A model generated the notes under the pieces. It saw nothing but the letters and a program-made list of their open reading frames with translations, did not search any database and had not been told where the DNA came from. A DNA stretch of 64,000 nucleotides. It comes from Bacteroidales bacterium (lineage in GTDB: Bacteria > Bacteroidota > Bacteroidia > Bacteroidales > Lentimicrobiaceae). The stretch spans positions 236,628 through 300,627 of the forward strand of contig JADIZB010000005.1 in NCBI GenBank assembly GCA_016705005.1, written 5' to 3'. This document shows positions 16,676-25,510 of the stretch, piece after piece; the first letter of the stretch is position 1, and each line of letters starts with the position of its first letter. A program made the translations under genes and the position numbers.

Positions 16676-17440
16676 ATGCGTCTGACAGGCCCTGTTTTGC
16701 TTCTGTTACTCCTGATTGCGCCTGCTGCCAGGCTTTCGGCCCAGGCCTATGTGATGATCAGCGGACAGGTCTGGAACCTCAAGGGCGAAGAACTGGTCGG
16801 TGCCCATGCCCTCAACCTCTCACGGAAATACGGCACCTTTACCGATGCCGACGGAAAATTCTTCCTGGTCCTCGCCGAAAGAGACTCCCTCAAAGTCAGC
16901 ATGATCGGCTACAAGCCCTATTATATGCATATTCCTGCCGGTCTTACTGCCCAATCCTACTCCCTTAGTATCACCCTGGTTTCGGATACACTTATGCTGA
17001 ATGCGGCAACCATCAGGCCTTATCCCGGCACATACCGTGAATTCAGACACGAATTCCTTGCCCTTCGCCTGCCCGAAGAAGCAGCCATCAAAAGACTGCA
17101 GTTGCCCACCGACCCCTACAGAAGCAAATACACCACCCCTGAAGGTTACCTGGCTTTGCCCGGACCATTTACCCTACTGTACAATGCTTTCAGCAAAGAG
17201 GCCAAAGAATTGCGGAAAATGCAGGCCATCAGTGAAAAAAATGAACTGCGGAAAAAACTGCTCTCCATCATCTCACGTGAGGTGCTGCAATACCGCTATG
17301 GCTGCGAAACCGAAGACGACATCGACGAACTGATCTACCTTTGCGGGATCACCATGGCCTACCTCACCTCCACGCCACACTACCTGATTGCCCGGCGCGT
17401 AAACGCCTGCGGACTCACCTGGGACAACAACAGGAAATAA
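16676..17440 (+). CDS. secreted CarboxypepD_reg-like domain protein
   Basis: A 254-residue protein starting at the ATG at 16676, which gives a clean signal peptide (VLLLLLLIAPAARLSAQ). Residues 25-110 resemble the carboxypeptidase D regulatory-like beta sandwich found at the start of TonB-dependent receptors: ISGQVWNLKGEELVGAHA, GTFTDADGKFFLVL and LKVSMIGYKPYYM. The rest has charged helices (LRKMQAISEKNELRKKLL) and no known enzyme motif. It lies 85 nt before the E1 dehydrogenase on the same strand. Proteins of this shape are common in Bacteroidota and uncharacterised. Confidence 0.75.
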   Translation: MRLTGPVLLLLLLIAPAARLSAQAYVMISGQVWNLKGEELVGAHALNLSRKYGTFTDADGKFFLVLAERDSLKVSMIGYKPYYMHIPAGLTAQSYSLSITLVSDTLMLNAATIRPYPGTYREFRHEFLALRLPEEAAIKRLQLPTDPYRSKYTTPEGYLALPGPFTLLYNAFSKEAKELRKMQAISEKNELRKKLLSIISREVLQYRYGCETEDDIDELIYLCGITMAYLTSTPHYLIARRVNACGLTWDNNRK

Positions 17441-17525
17441 ATCCGTGTTTCTCCATTGCGGCTGAACCAATAATCCTGATATTTGTTAAGGAATTAAGCC
17501 TGTCCGCTTACCTTACCAACATTCA

Positions 17526-19967
17526 ATGCCCATGGGTACCAAAACCGCAAAATCACCATCCACCAGAGTGCAGACAGCACTGACGGATAAGAATGAAATA
17601 CTCAACGATTACCGCATAGCCTTCGAAAGCAGGCAGGCCAGTCTGCTGGGCCGGCGTGAGGTGCTTACCGGCAAGGGTAAATTCGGCATTTTCGGTGATG
17701 GTAAAGAGGTGCCGCAACTGGCCATGGCAAAGGTTTTCAGGGAAGGCGACTGGCGCTCGGGTTATTACCGTGACCAGACCTTTATGATGGCTGCAGGCAT
17801 GATGAGCCTCGAAGAGTTCTTTGCCCAGATTTACGGCGATACCGACACTACCTTTAATCCCGGCACCGCCGGCAGGGTGATGAACAACCATTTTGCCACC
17901 CGCAGCCTCGATGCACAGGGAGACTGGAAAAACCTGGCAACACAGAAAAACAGTTCAGCCGACATCTCCCCCACTGCCGGGCAGATGCCCCGGCTGCTGG
18001 GACTGGCGCTGGCCTCCAGGCTCTTCAGGCAAAGCAATGATCCATCCGTAACTAACGGATTCTCTAATAAAGGAAACGAAGTAGCCTTTGGCACCATCGG
18101 CGACGCTTCTACCTCCGAAGGACATTTCTTCGAAACCATCAACGCGGCCGGCGTGCTTCAGGTGCCCATGGCCATGTCGGTGTGGGACGATGGCTGGGGC
18201 ATCTCGGTACCCAATAAATACCAGACCACCAAACAAAGCATCTCGGAAGTCTTGAAGGGCTTTGAAGCCGATGAGAACAATCCTGGATACCACATTTACA
18301 AAGCCAAAGGATGGGACTACCCCACCCTGGTGCAGATATACCGCGAAGGCATTGATCTCTGCCGCAAAGAACAGGTACCGGTGCTGTTTCACATCACGGA
18401 ACTGACACAGCCCCAGGGACATTCCACCAGCGGATCGCACGAACGCTACAAATCGAAAGAAAGGCTGGAATGGGAAAAGGAATACGACTGCATTGTACAG
18501 ATGCGCCTGTGGATGGAGCGTGAAGGCATTGCCACACCAGCTGAACTTGACCTCATCGAGAGCAAAGCCGTCGAACGGGTAAAACAGGCCCGGAAAACAG
18601 CCTGGGAAAACTACCTGAACCCCATCAAAGCCAAGCGTGACGAGTTCCTTAAAATGGCCGACGTCACCACCTGTAACTGTGCCAAAACCCGGAATATTGA
18701 GTCCATCAAGGAAGATTTGCGTTTGATTGCCGATCCCATCCGCAAGGACATCATCTCATCCGCCCGTAAAATCCTGCGCCTGATCTGCGATTCGTGCAGC
18801 AACCCGCACAACTCCCTTAAAATCAATGTAACTGCCTGGCTTGAAAAGGAAATGGTTGATAATGCCGACCGGTACAACTCATACCTCTACAGCAATTCCG
18901 ATAACCGGATCGACAACATATTACCTGTTGCACCGGTTTTCGATGAGAAATCGGTGATGGTCCCGGGCAGGGAGATCCTCAGGGACAACTTTGAAGCACT
19001 GATGTCAAAATACCCGCAACTGGTCGTTTTCGGTGAAGATGTCGGGAAGATCGGAGGCGTAAACCAGACCTGGGAAGGCCTGCAGGAGAAATTCGGCGAG
19101 CACCGCATCTTTGATACCGGTATCCGTGAAGCCACCATCATCGGACAGGGCATTGGCCTTGCCATGCGCGGCTTCCGGCCCATCGCCGAGATACAGTATT
19201 TCGATTACCTGCTTTACGGATTGCAGGTGATCAGCGACGACCTTGCCACGCTTCAGTACCGCACCAAGGGCGGACAGAAAGCCCCGGTCATCATCAGCAC
19301 CCGCGGCCACCGGCTCGAAGGCATCTGGCATTCAGGCTCGCCGCTGAGCATGGTAATCAACTCCGTGCGCGGTGTGCATGTGCTGGTCCCGCGCGACATG
19401 ACCCATGCGGCAGGGTTTTACAACACCATGATGGCTTCCGATGAGCCCGCCATCATCATTGAACCGCTCAACGGTTACCGCCTGCGCGAAAAACGCCCTT
19501 CCAACATCGGCGAATTCAGGATCAGGCCCGGTATCCCCGAAATCATCAGGCCCGGCACCGACATTACCCTGGTTACTTATGGCTCCTGCGTGCGCATTGC
19601 CGAAGATGCTGCCGACCAGCTGAAGGGTTTCGGCATCTCATGCGAGCTGATCGATGTGCAGTCGCTCATTCCCTTCGATGTGAACCACGACATCGTTAAA
19701 TCGCTCCGCAAGACCAATAAGATCGTATTCTTCGACGAGGATGTGCCCGGCGGTGCCACCGCCTATATGATGCAGAAGGTGCTTGAGGAGCAGAACGGCT
19801 ATCTCTACCTTGATGCCCCGCCGCGAACCATTACCGGCATGGCCCACCGTGCCGCCTACAGCACCGATGGCGACTACTTCTCAAATCCCAATGCCGAGGA
19901 TGTGTTTGATGCGGTTTACAACATCATGCACGATTACCAGCCGGAAAGGTTTCCGAAGATATTCTGA
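17526..19967 (+). CDS. fused alpha/beta 2-oxoacid dehydrogenase E1
   Basis: An 813-residue thiamine-diphosphate enzyme in which the alpha and beta E1 chains are one polypeptide. The alpha half (about 40-400) has the ThDP site GDASTSEG (residues 192-199) followed by NAAGVLQVPMAMSVWDDGWG, and YRDQTFMMAAG near the start. The beta half (about 475-813) has VVFGEDVGKIGG, FDTGIREATIIGQGIGLAM and FFDEDVPGGATAYM. E1 decarboxylates a 2-oxoacid and passes the acyl group to lipoyl-E2. The best guess is branched-chain 2-oxoacid or a related substrate. No E2 or E3 gene is in the window. Confidence 0.93.
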   Translation: MPMGTKTAKSPSTRVQTALTDKNEILNDYRIAFESRQASLLGRREVLTGKGKFGIFGDGKEVPQLAMAKVFREGDWRSGYYRDQTFMMAAGMMSLEEFFAQIYGDTDTTFNPGTAGRVMNNHFATRSLDAQGDWKNLATQKNSSADISPTAGQMPRLLGLALASRLFRQSNDPSVTNGFSNKGNEVAFGTIGDASTSEGHFFETINAAGVLQVPMAMSVWDDGWGISVPNKYQTTKQSISEVLKGFEADENNPGYHIYKAKGWDYPTLVQIYREGIDLCRKEQVPVLFHITELTQPQGHSTSGSHERYKSKERLEWEKEYDCIVQMRLWMEREGIATPAELDLIESKAVERVKQARKTAWENYLNPIKAKRDEFLKMADVTTCNCAKTRNIESIKEDLRLIADPIRKDIISSARKILRLICDSCSNPHNSLKINVTAWLEKEMVDNADRYNSYLYSNSDNRIDNILPVAPVFDEKSVMVPGREILRDNFEALMSKYPQLVVFGEDVGKIGGVNQTWEGLQEKFGEHRIFDTGIREATIIGQGIGLAMRGFRPIAEIQYFDYLLYGLQVISDDLATLQYRTKGGQKAPVIISTRGHRLEGIWHSGSPLSMVINSVRGVHVLVPRDMTHAAGFYNTMMASDEPAIIIEPLNGYRLREKRPSNIGEFRIRPGIPEIIRPGTDITLVTYGSCVRIAEDAADQLKGFGISCELIDVQSLIPFDVNHDIVKSLRKTNKIVFFDEDVPGGATAYMMQKVLEEQNGYLYLDAPPRTITGMAHRAAYSTDGDYFSNPNAEDVFDAVYNIMHDYQPERFPKIF

Positions 19968-19972
19968 AGACA

Positions 19973-20240
19973 AGTCTAAAGTCTAAAGTAAAAAGTCTAA
20001 AGTAAAAAGCCTGCCTGCCTCAGGCAGGTAAAAAACCACAAAGTTTAGCCTTGGCTCTCCCCTGGCTTGCTTTCACGGCAGGCTATGCCTGCGGTTTACC
20101 TTACAACAATAAGTTGACAAGCACACACCTGTGTTAAGTCGGGGCTCTGCCCCGGCTTGCTATCACGGCAGGCTCTGCCTGCAGTTTACTCTGCAAAAAT
20201 AAGTTGACAAGCACACCTCCGTGTTAAGCCGTAGCCCTGC
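19973..20240. repeat. intergenic repeat cluster with CGGCAGGC units
   Basis: Tandem agtctaa / agtaaaa units (19973-20010) are followed by the palindrome CCTGCCTCAGGCAGG. Two direct copies of a unit of about 92 nt follow, starting near 20046 and 20138. Each carries GGCAGGCTCTGCCTGC-type palindromes and aataagttgacaagcacac. A further copy lies at 22299-22362. No gene. Confidence 0.7.
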
Positions 20241-20256
20241 TCTGAAACCGGCACAA

Positions 20257-22059
20257 TTATTTCCTGACAATCTTAAAGCAAGCCCGCCGGTAATCCCTGA
20301 ATATAATCTCAGCCAGGTAGATACCCGGTGGGCCGGGAATGAAAATATCGAATACGTTGGCTGAAACATAGTTCTTTTCCACCAAAACCTGTCCAACAAT
20401 ATCTCTGAGAATCACCCGTGCTTCAGCCGGTGCCTGAAATGTTTCAAAGATAATACGGCCATCGGTGGGATTTGGATAGGCCACTACCTCTGCTCCGGTA
20501 TTAAACATTTCAACACCAAAGCCAGGCTGAATCATTTTGTGGATAAAAATATCGCCGGAACCGGATGAAATCAGGTTACAGACACCAGCCCCCGGGTCGA
20601 AATCGGTTGTATCGTCAAAGTTGCCGGTAGAATAGATATTACCGGTTTTATCCACTGCAACGGAGTATCCTGCATCATCCACAAACCCTCCCATGTTACC
20701 GGCCCATACAAAGTTACCGCCTGGGGTATACACAGCGATGAAGGCATCGACTTGTCCGAAAGAGGATAACAGGAATGTACCGTTTCCTGGGTCAAAATCG
20801 ATGGTATCGCTGAACATTCCGGTAAGATAAACCGTGTTGTATGCATCAAGGGCCACCGATTGTCCGGAGTCATGCTGTTCTCCGCCGAATTGGTTGACCC
20901 ATACCAGTTTTCCGTCCGGGTCCAGTTTGCATAGAAATCCATCGGATCTGCCGGACGAATTAAGCATCAAGGTATTGGGTCCGGGGTCGAAGTCGGCTGT
21001 TTCAGTAAAAAAACCGGTTGTATATACATTTCCCCGGGAGTCTGCAGCAATCGAGTAGCCACTTTGTTCGTCTGTTCCTGCAATGGCTCTTGCCCAGATT
21101 AAATTGCCGGACTTATCCAGTTTACTGATGAATGAATCTGAGAATCCCGAAGAAAACAGGACGAATGTATCAGGGCCCGGGTCAAAATCAACAGGTCCAA
21201 AGAAAGAACCTGTAGTATAAACATTCCCCTCATCATCAACAACAATGGCATAAGCCCGGTCTTCAGCGGCCCAGCCCCAACTTTTTGCCCAGACAAATTC
21301 CCCTGAGGCATCGAGTTTTAAGACAAAAACATCATCATCACCTTCTGTTCCCAGATAAAATGTACCAGGGCCCGGGTCAAAATCCATATAAGATTCAAAA
21401 TAACCTGTGATGTATACACCACCTTCTTTATCCGGTGTTATGGCATATGCCTTTTCGTAATCATTGCCCCCGAGTCCTTTAGCCCAGATAAAATTGCCTG
21501 AAGTATCCAGTTTGTTGATAAAAATGTCATATTCTCCGGCAGATGTAAGGTAACAGTTCCCTTCACCGGGGTCAAAATCACCGGTTCCTTTGAAAAAGCC
21601 CGTAATATAGACATTTCCATAGCCATCCAGGGTTACTGATGTGCCTTCATCTACGAATGACCCTCCTCCCCAATGCTTTGCCCATACAAAATTACCCTGG
21701 CTATTTAGTTTGCAGATGTAGATTCTGCCATTGTTCATATTCATTTCAAATATCCCTTCGCCCGGATCAAAGTCGACATTCCCTCCAGAGTATCCGGTAA
21801 AGTAAACATTGCCTTCATCATCCGTTGCAATGGACTGTCCGTTATCAAATCCGGCAAGCCCGATTTTTTTGGCCCACCCGAAGTTTTGTGCCCCGGCAGT
21901 GATGCCCATGCACAGCAAAAGAAAGACTCCAAACAAACATACAAGCCATACAGTTGGGGCGGGATTGGCTGTCGATACGACTGAGGTTGGGTGGAAATTG
22001 ATCCCGGGAATGGGAATCGCTGAGAAACCATTCGTTTCTTTATAAACTTCTTCTTTCAT
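20257..22059 (-). CDS. secreted repeat protein with T9SS sorting domain
   Basis: A 600-residue protein starting at the ATG at 22059 (the longer frame to 22146 has no reason to be used). An N-terminal hydrophobic segment (VWLVCLFGVFLLLCMGITAGA) serves as the export signal. The body is a chain of SBBP-like beta-propeller repeats of about 58 residues: GNVYxTGxF, then DFDPGxG, then FVWAKxxGG. DFDPG occurs seven times. The C-terminal T9SS type A domain begins at VVAYPNPTDG and ends with a basic tail. It should be exported and surface-attached or released. Function unknown. Confidence 0.9.
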   Translation of the reverse strand: MKEEVYKETNGFSAIPIPGINFHPTSVVSTANPAPTVWLVCLFGVFLLLCMGITAGAQNFGWAKKIGLAGFDNGQSIATDDEGNVYFTGYSGGNVDFDPGEGIFEMNMNNGRIYICKLNSQGNFVWAKHWGGGSFVDEGTSVTLDGYGNVYITGFFKGTGDFDPGEGNCYLTSAGEYDIFINKLDTSGNFIWAKGLGGNDYEKAYAITPDKEGGVYITGYFESYMDFDPGPGTFYLGTEGDDDVFVLKLDASGEFVWAKSWGWAAEDRAYAIVVDDEGNVYTTGSFFGPVDFDPGPDTFVLFSSGFSDSFISKLDKSGNLIWARAIAGTDEQSGYSIAADSRGNVYTTGFFTETADFDPGPNTLMLNSSGRSDGFLCKLDPDGKLVWVNQFGGEQHDSGQSVALDAYNTVYLTGMFSDTIDFDPGNGTFLLSSFGQVDAFIAVYTPGGNFVWAGNMGGFVDDAGYSVAVDKTGNIYSTGNFDDTTDFDPGAGVCNLISSGSGDIFIHKMIQPGFGVEMFNTGAEVVAYPNPTDGRIIFETFQAPAEARVILRDIVGQVLVEKNYVSANVFDIFIPGPPGIYLAEIIFRDYRRACFKIVRK

Positions 22060-22298
22060 GGTATGAAGCTGGTATTTCTTTTTTGTAATGAAGATAGTTT
22101 CCTTTATTTTGGGTATGAATTTAAAAATTATTCCGAAAATATGCAACCAGTTGCCTTTACGTTGTTTTTATCTGATTTTGATCAGTGTTCTTATAAATAT
22201 CCGATCTTTTATTCCTGATTTTTATCATGTGATCATCCTGATTCGAAGAATCAAACCAACTGCTGTCGCGCCGACCAGCTACTCCATGTCACCTGCTG

Positions 22299-22362
22299 CA
22301 CGTGTTAAGCCGTGGCTCTGCCCCGGCTTTCTATCATGGCAGGCTCTGCCTGCAGTTTACAG
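22299..22362. repeat. dispersed copy of the CGGCAGGC repeat
   Basis: It matches the units at 20046-20240: GTGTTAAGCCGTGGCTCTG, then GGCAGGCTCTGCCTGCAG and TTTAC. The copies flank the T9SS repeat protein gene on both sides. Confidence 0.7.
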
Positions 22363-22385
22363 CGTTCAACTCCGATAAACCAGCG

Positions 22386-23243
22386 CTAATACTTATTGAT
22401 TATCAGTCTTTTCCTACTGCTTTTACCATCGATGACTATTACATAACTTCCATTTTCATATTTGCTTAAATCCAGGTCTGTTTCCTTGTTTAAAATTCTG
22501 CTTTCGTGAACAATTTTACCTGTCAAATCATATAAAGTTAATTTACTGAAGATGTCATCTTGCTTTAAACTTAAATGTATGTATCCTTTTGTAGGGTTGG
22601 GAAAGGCCAAAATTTTATTTACATTTTCCAATTCTTGTATTGAATTTACCATATGATTAACCTGCCAGTTTTTAATATTCCACACTTCCTGTAAATGGGA
22701 AGTATCAGCAGAATATAATTCTTTTCTAATCATTCCAACTCCTTTTGCGTAGTAATAAATAGTCGGATTGTTATTTTCAAATATATTATTCATTATTAAC
22801 ATCTTGGTTACATAATTAAACTCGAAATTATTTAATATGAAAGTATTAAATGTACCAATGATTTTAGCTCCGTTTCTCTCGTCCCCAATACTATAACTTG
22901 AAAGAAAAATATATTGCCCATTCCCCCAATTAACGCCCTTTTTAACTATTACATATCCGATATATTGATCCCAGGTCTGATAATTTAATGTTTTACTCTC
23001 GTAAAATGCTTGATAATGTTCTGTATATGTATAAAATGGACTTGCCAGAAACTTATGAACAAGTTCTGTTTGAACCAGGCTGTCAATAACAATTGTAGAA
23101 TCGGCTTTCTCATAAACCCAGTAAGAGCCATTATCAAATAAATAATCACGTAAACGATTATCAATATAATCATAATACCATTCTTGAGAAGAAGCAAAAA
23201 ATGGAATAGTAATCCCAACAATAAGAATAAAATATTTTTTCAT
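22386..23243 (-). CDS. secreted protein with T9SS sorting domain
   Basis: A 285-residue protein with a signal peptide (KKYFILIVGITIPFFASSQ). The central part (about 20-200) is rich in Tyr and Asn, with WYYDYIDNRLRDYLFDNG, and matches no family I recognise. Residues 205-285 form a T9SS type A sorting domain: KILAFPNPTKGYIHLSL, LTLYDLTGKIVHES, LDLSKYENGSYVIVID and a basic end, RKRLIINKY. It should be secreted by the type IX system. It is one of a run of minus-strand orphan secreted genes and has AT-rich composition compared with the 10-20 kb genes, which suggests a different origin. Confidence 0.85.
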   Translation of the reverse strand: MKKYFILIVGITIPFFASSQEWYYDYIDNRLRDYLFDNGSYWVYEKADSTIVIDSLVQTELVHKFLASPFYTYTEHYQAFYESKTLNYQTWDQYIGYVIVKKGVNWGNGQYIFLSSYSIGDERNGAKIIGTFNTFILNNFEFNYVTKMLIMNNIFENNNPTIYYYAKGVGMIRKELYSADTSHLQEVWNIKNWQVNHMVNSIQELENVNKILAFPNPTKGYIHLSLKQDDIFSKLTLYDLTGKIVHESRILNKETDLDLSKYENGSYVIVIDGKSSRKRLIINKY

Positions 23244-23274
23244 AGCTTTCTTTATTAATGCCAGTTAAGGTTGA

Positions 23275-23382
23275 GGCTAAGCGCTGGCGGGCACTTTTGA
23301 AAACTTATCTTTCCGGCCAGCACAATTTTCAATAAAGGTACAATCTTTCACCATACAACCATGCGCCCGATGGCGTTCAGCC
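23275..23382. repeat. imperfect inverted repeat spacing two orphan genes
   Basis: The left arm GGCTAAGCGCTGGCGGGC (23275-23292) pairs imperfectly with the right arm at 23364-23382 (CGCCCGATGGCGTTCAGCC). About 70 nt lie between the arms. A similar design is seen at 25111-25211. Confidence 0.55.
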
Positions 23383-23408
23383 CTTCTCGTGAGCTGTATT
23401 TCTTTGAT

Positions 23409-24377
23409 TTAGTGTGTGATAACTACAACCTCTGTAAAGCTCTCTGCTCCACCGGAAAGCTTCAAAACGTACGATCCCGGTTTTAGATTATTGGTAGATA
23501 TTCTTGTAGTCTCTGAATTAAAAGGTTGGTTAAAAACCAGATTCCCCTGTATATCGTAAATAGAAATAGTATTATACTTCCGGCAATCTGTTGCAGTACA
23601 CTTAACTTCAAAATAATCTTTCGATGGATTTGGAAAAACCTTTATAGAATTAGTTTCAATACCTTCATTTGTGTTTGTGGTAAGGCTTTCGCAATCGGCA
23701 AGTTTTACAAATTCCAGTTGCCCGTTGTCGCTCATTGTTCCACGCCAGCAGCTACCGTCAGGTGATTTCATAATAATTCCCTTATTGATATCCTGTATGA
23801 AAATGTCTCCATCTGCAACCTGCAGGCGGGCAACCGGACTACTTGTGCCAATTCCCACCTTGCCTAATCCATTGAAATAGGATGAATACTCTGATTCACT
23901 CACAAATATTGTTGGTACTGTGCTGTTAAACCCGATCATGAGTGAGTTGCATATTCCATTGGTCAGTGGGAAACCTGAAATTGATGATCCTAATGCAATT
24001 GATCCTGATGCAGAAGTTTCCATGAAGCGACCTATGGCCAGTGATTGTGATCCAAAGGTTTTGTTCCCCTGACCAAAAGTATAACTCTGACTGCCCTGAG
24101 ATTCATTATAATCTCCTATAGCGGTTGATCTTGTTCCGGAAGCAGAACTATGGTATCCAAATGCGGTACTTGTCATTCCTGATGCAACGGATTGATATCC
24201 AGTCGCAAAAGAAAAATTCCCGGTTGCTTCTGTCTGAAACCCGATAGCACTGGCAACATTACCGGTATTTATCGTTAAAGAATCCTGAACCTGAGCGTTT
24301 AATGTTAAAATAGTTCCGAATGATAGTAAAATTGAAAGGAACATTTTTTTTGCTTTCCTGATTGGAGATGTTTTCAT
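23409..24377 (-). CDS. YadA-head-like repeat protein with T9SS sorting domain
   Basis: A 322-residue protein with a signal peptide ending TLNAQ. Residues about 38-135 are 14-residue repeats of the trimeric adhesin head type: SVASGMTSTAFGYHSSASG, STAIGDYNESQGSQSYTFG and SQSLAIGRFMETSASGSIAL. A GKVGIGTSSPVARLQV segment follows, common in Bacteroidota tail-like proteins. The end is a T9SS type A domain (IKVFPNPSKDYFEV, ISIYDIQGNLVFNQ, LKPGSYVLKLSGG). It is probably a surface or released adhesin-like protein, but no outer-membrane anchor of the YadA type is present. Confidence 0.85.
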   Translation of the reverse strand: MKTSPIRKAKKMFLSILLSFGTILTLNAQVQDSLTINTGNVASAIGFQTEATGNFSFATGYQSVASGMTSTAFGYHSSASGTRSTAIGDYNESQGSQSYTFGQGNKTFGSQSLAIGRFMETSASGSIALGSSISGFPLTNGICNSLMIGFNSTVPTIFVSESEYSSYFNGLGKVGIGTSSPVARLQVADGDIFIQDINKGIIMKSPDGSCWRGTMSDNGQLEFVKLADCESLTTNTNEGIETNSIKVFPNPSKDYFEVKCTATDCRKYNTISIYDIQGNLVFNQPFNSETTRISTNNLKPGSYVLKLSGGAESFTEVVVITH

Positions 24378-24551
24378 TGTTTTAAATTGTCAGGTTGGTA
24401 ATTATTTCTGTTTTATCTGTCCTTCGATTATCTTAAAAGGGTACAATGTTTTGCGCTAAAGTTTAGTTGCCGGTTCCGGAGTTGCTTTCCCGCCGGGCCG
24501 CACCGCTATTGAAGCTGACAGTGTACTTAGTTGTCCGAATGAATTCATCAG

Positions 24552-25016
24552 TTAAATTTTGCGCATATTACCGGCAGAATCGTTTATTCTTTCTTTATAG
24601 TCTTTTTCAAAATTTTGCGGTATCACATTTAGCATTCTAAGAGAATTAGAAATGGGTGAAGCCTTAATAAATATATAATTTTCATGGCTTGTCAGAGTTA
24701 TCTTATGTTCAGACTTAAATATAAATAAATCCCTATGTTCAAGGTACAATGTATGTTCACCTTTTGGTAAATATAATTTAAAATATTCTCTCCATTTAAG
24801 CTTTCCTGCACTCCTGTTATTTATCCCGACCATCATGTTTCCACCTGACGATGGATACACAAGAATATTGGTTTCATTTATAATCGTGACCTCATATAAA
24901 TCATCGCTTTCCTTGTCACTAAAGTTATACATTTCCATGTTCTTAACTGAAGAACAAGCATATAAACCTGTCAGGCTTACAATCAAAATTAACTGCTTTA
25001 TCAGAGTCTTTGTCAT
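24552..25016 (-). CDS. hypothetical lipoprotein
   Basis: A 154-residue protein, start chosen at 25016 so that it opens with a lipoprotein signal (LILIVSLTGLYACSS, Cys 21). The longer frame adds a polar N-terminus without a reason. The mature part is a beta-rich small domain: YEVTIINETNILVYPSSGG, KLYLPKGEHTLYLEH and HKITLTSHENYIFIKASP. The pattern PxGxHTLxL with a following YxFIK resembles DUF2846-type lipoproteins, but I do not claim it. It sits in the minus-strand block of orphan exported genes. Function unknown. Confidence 0.7.
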   Translation of the reverse strand: MTKTLIKQLILIVSLTGLYACSSVKNMEMYNFSDKESDDLYEVTIINETNILVYPSSGGNMMVGINNRSAGKLKWREYFKLYLPKGEHTLYLEHRDLFIFKSEHKITLTSHENYIFIKASPISNSLRMLNVIPQNFEKDYKERINDSAGNMRKI

Positions 25017-25110
25017 ACCTGTTATATTTTGATTGGTGTTTGTTATAGTCTTTTTAAATGATAACATCTTTAAGTTATGCACTCAAATTTTGCAGGTATC
25101 GTTCCATAGC

Positions 25111-25211
25111 TAGCCCTAGGCCGGGAGATTACCTCCAAAGTTGCCGTATGCTCCGCCGCTCAAATATTCACTTTCCTGTCGGGCAGGCACCAAAACCCTG
25201 GCTTAGGGCTA
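25111..25211. repeat. inverted repeat spacer with TAGCCCTA arms
   Basis: The arms TAGCCCTAGGCC (25111-25122) and GGCTTAGGGCTA (25200-25211) pair with one mismatch. The arm on the right is followed by GTTACCAACC (25218-25227), whose complement GGTTGGTAAC recurs at 26036-26045 and, with one change, at 24393-24402. Confidence 0.6.
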
Positions 25212-25231
25212 GGTGCTGTTACCAACCGTTT

Positions 25232-25510
25232 TTAATCTTTCTTTATCAATTTTTCTGTTTTTGAAAATTTTAATTCCTTTGAAATAATTCGGATCATATA
25301 CATTCCATTTTCTAACCTCGAAATATCAATTGTTTCTTTTTCAGATAATATTTGCCCATTTTTCAAGACTTGTCCTTTAGTATTAATAATCTGAAATTGC
25401 ATGTCGTTAGAAATCTTTGTTGTTCCAAGGGTTATACAATCTTTGGCAGGATTGGGGTATATTTTAATTTCAATATCATTTACTTCTTCATTTTTTTGGA
25501 TCTTTTGCAC
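25232..25510 (-). pseudogene. T9SS sorting domain detached by a frameshift
   Basis: The frame carries a complete T9SS type A sorting domain: IEIKIYPNPAKDCITLG, FQIINTKGQVLKNGQ, ISRLENGMYMIRIIS and a basic end, KLIKKD. It has no start of its own except a GTG. It overlaps the 3' end of the TonB-domain gene upstream in another frame. The frames join if one A is removed from the run of seven A at the overlap (minus-strand CCAAAAAAATGA), giving DPKNEEVNDIEIKIYPNP. It is therefore probably the C-terminus of that protein. Confidence 0.75.
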
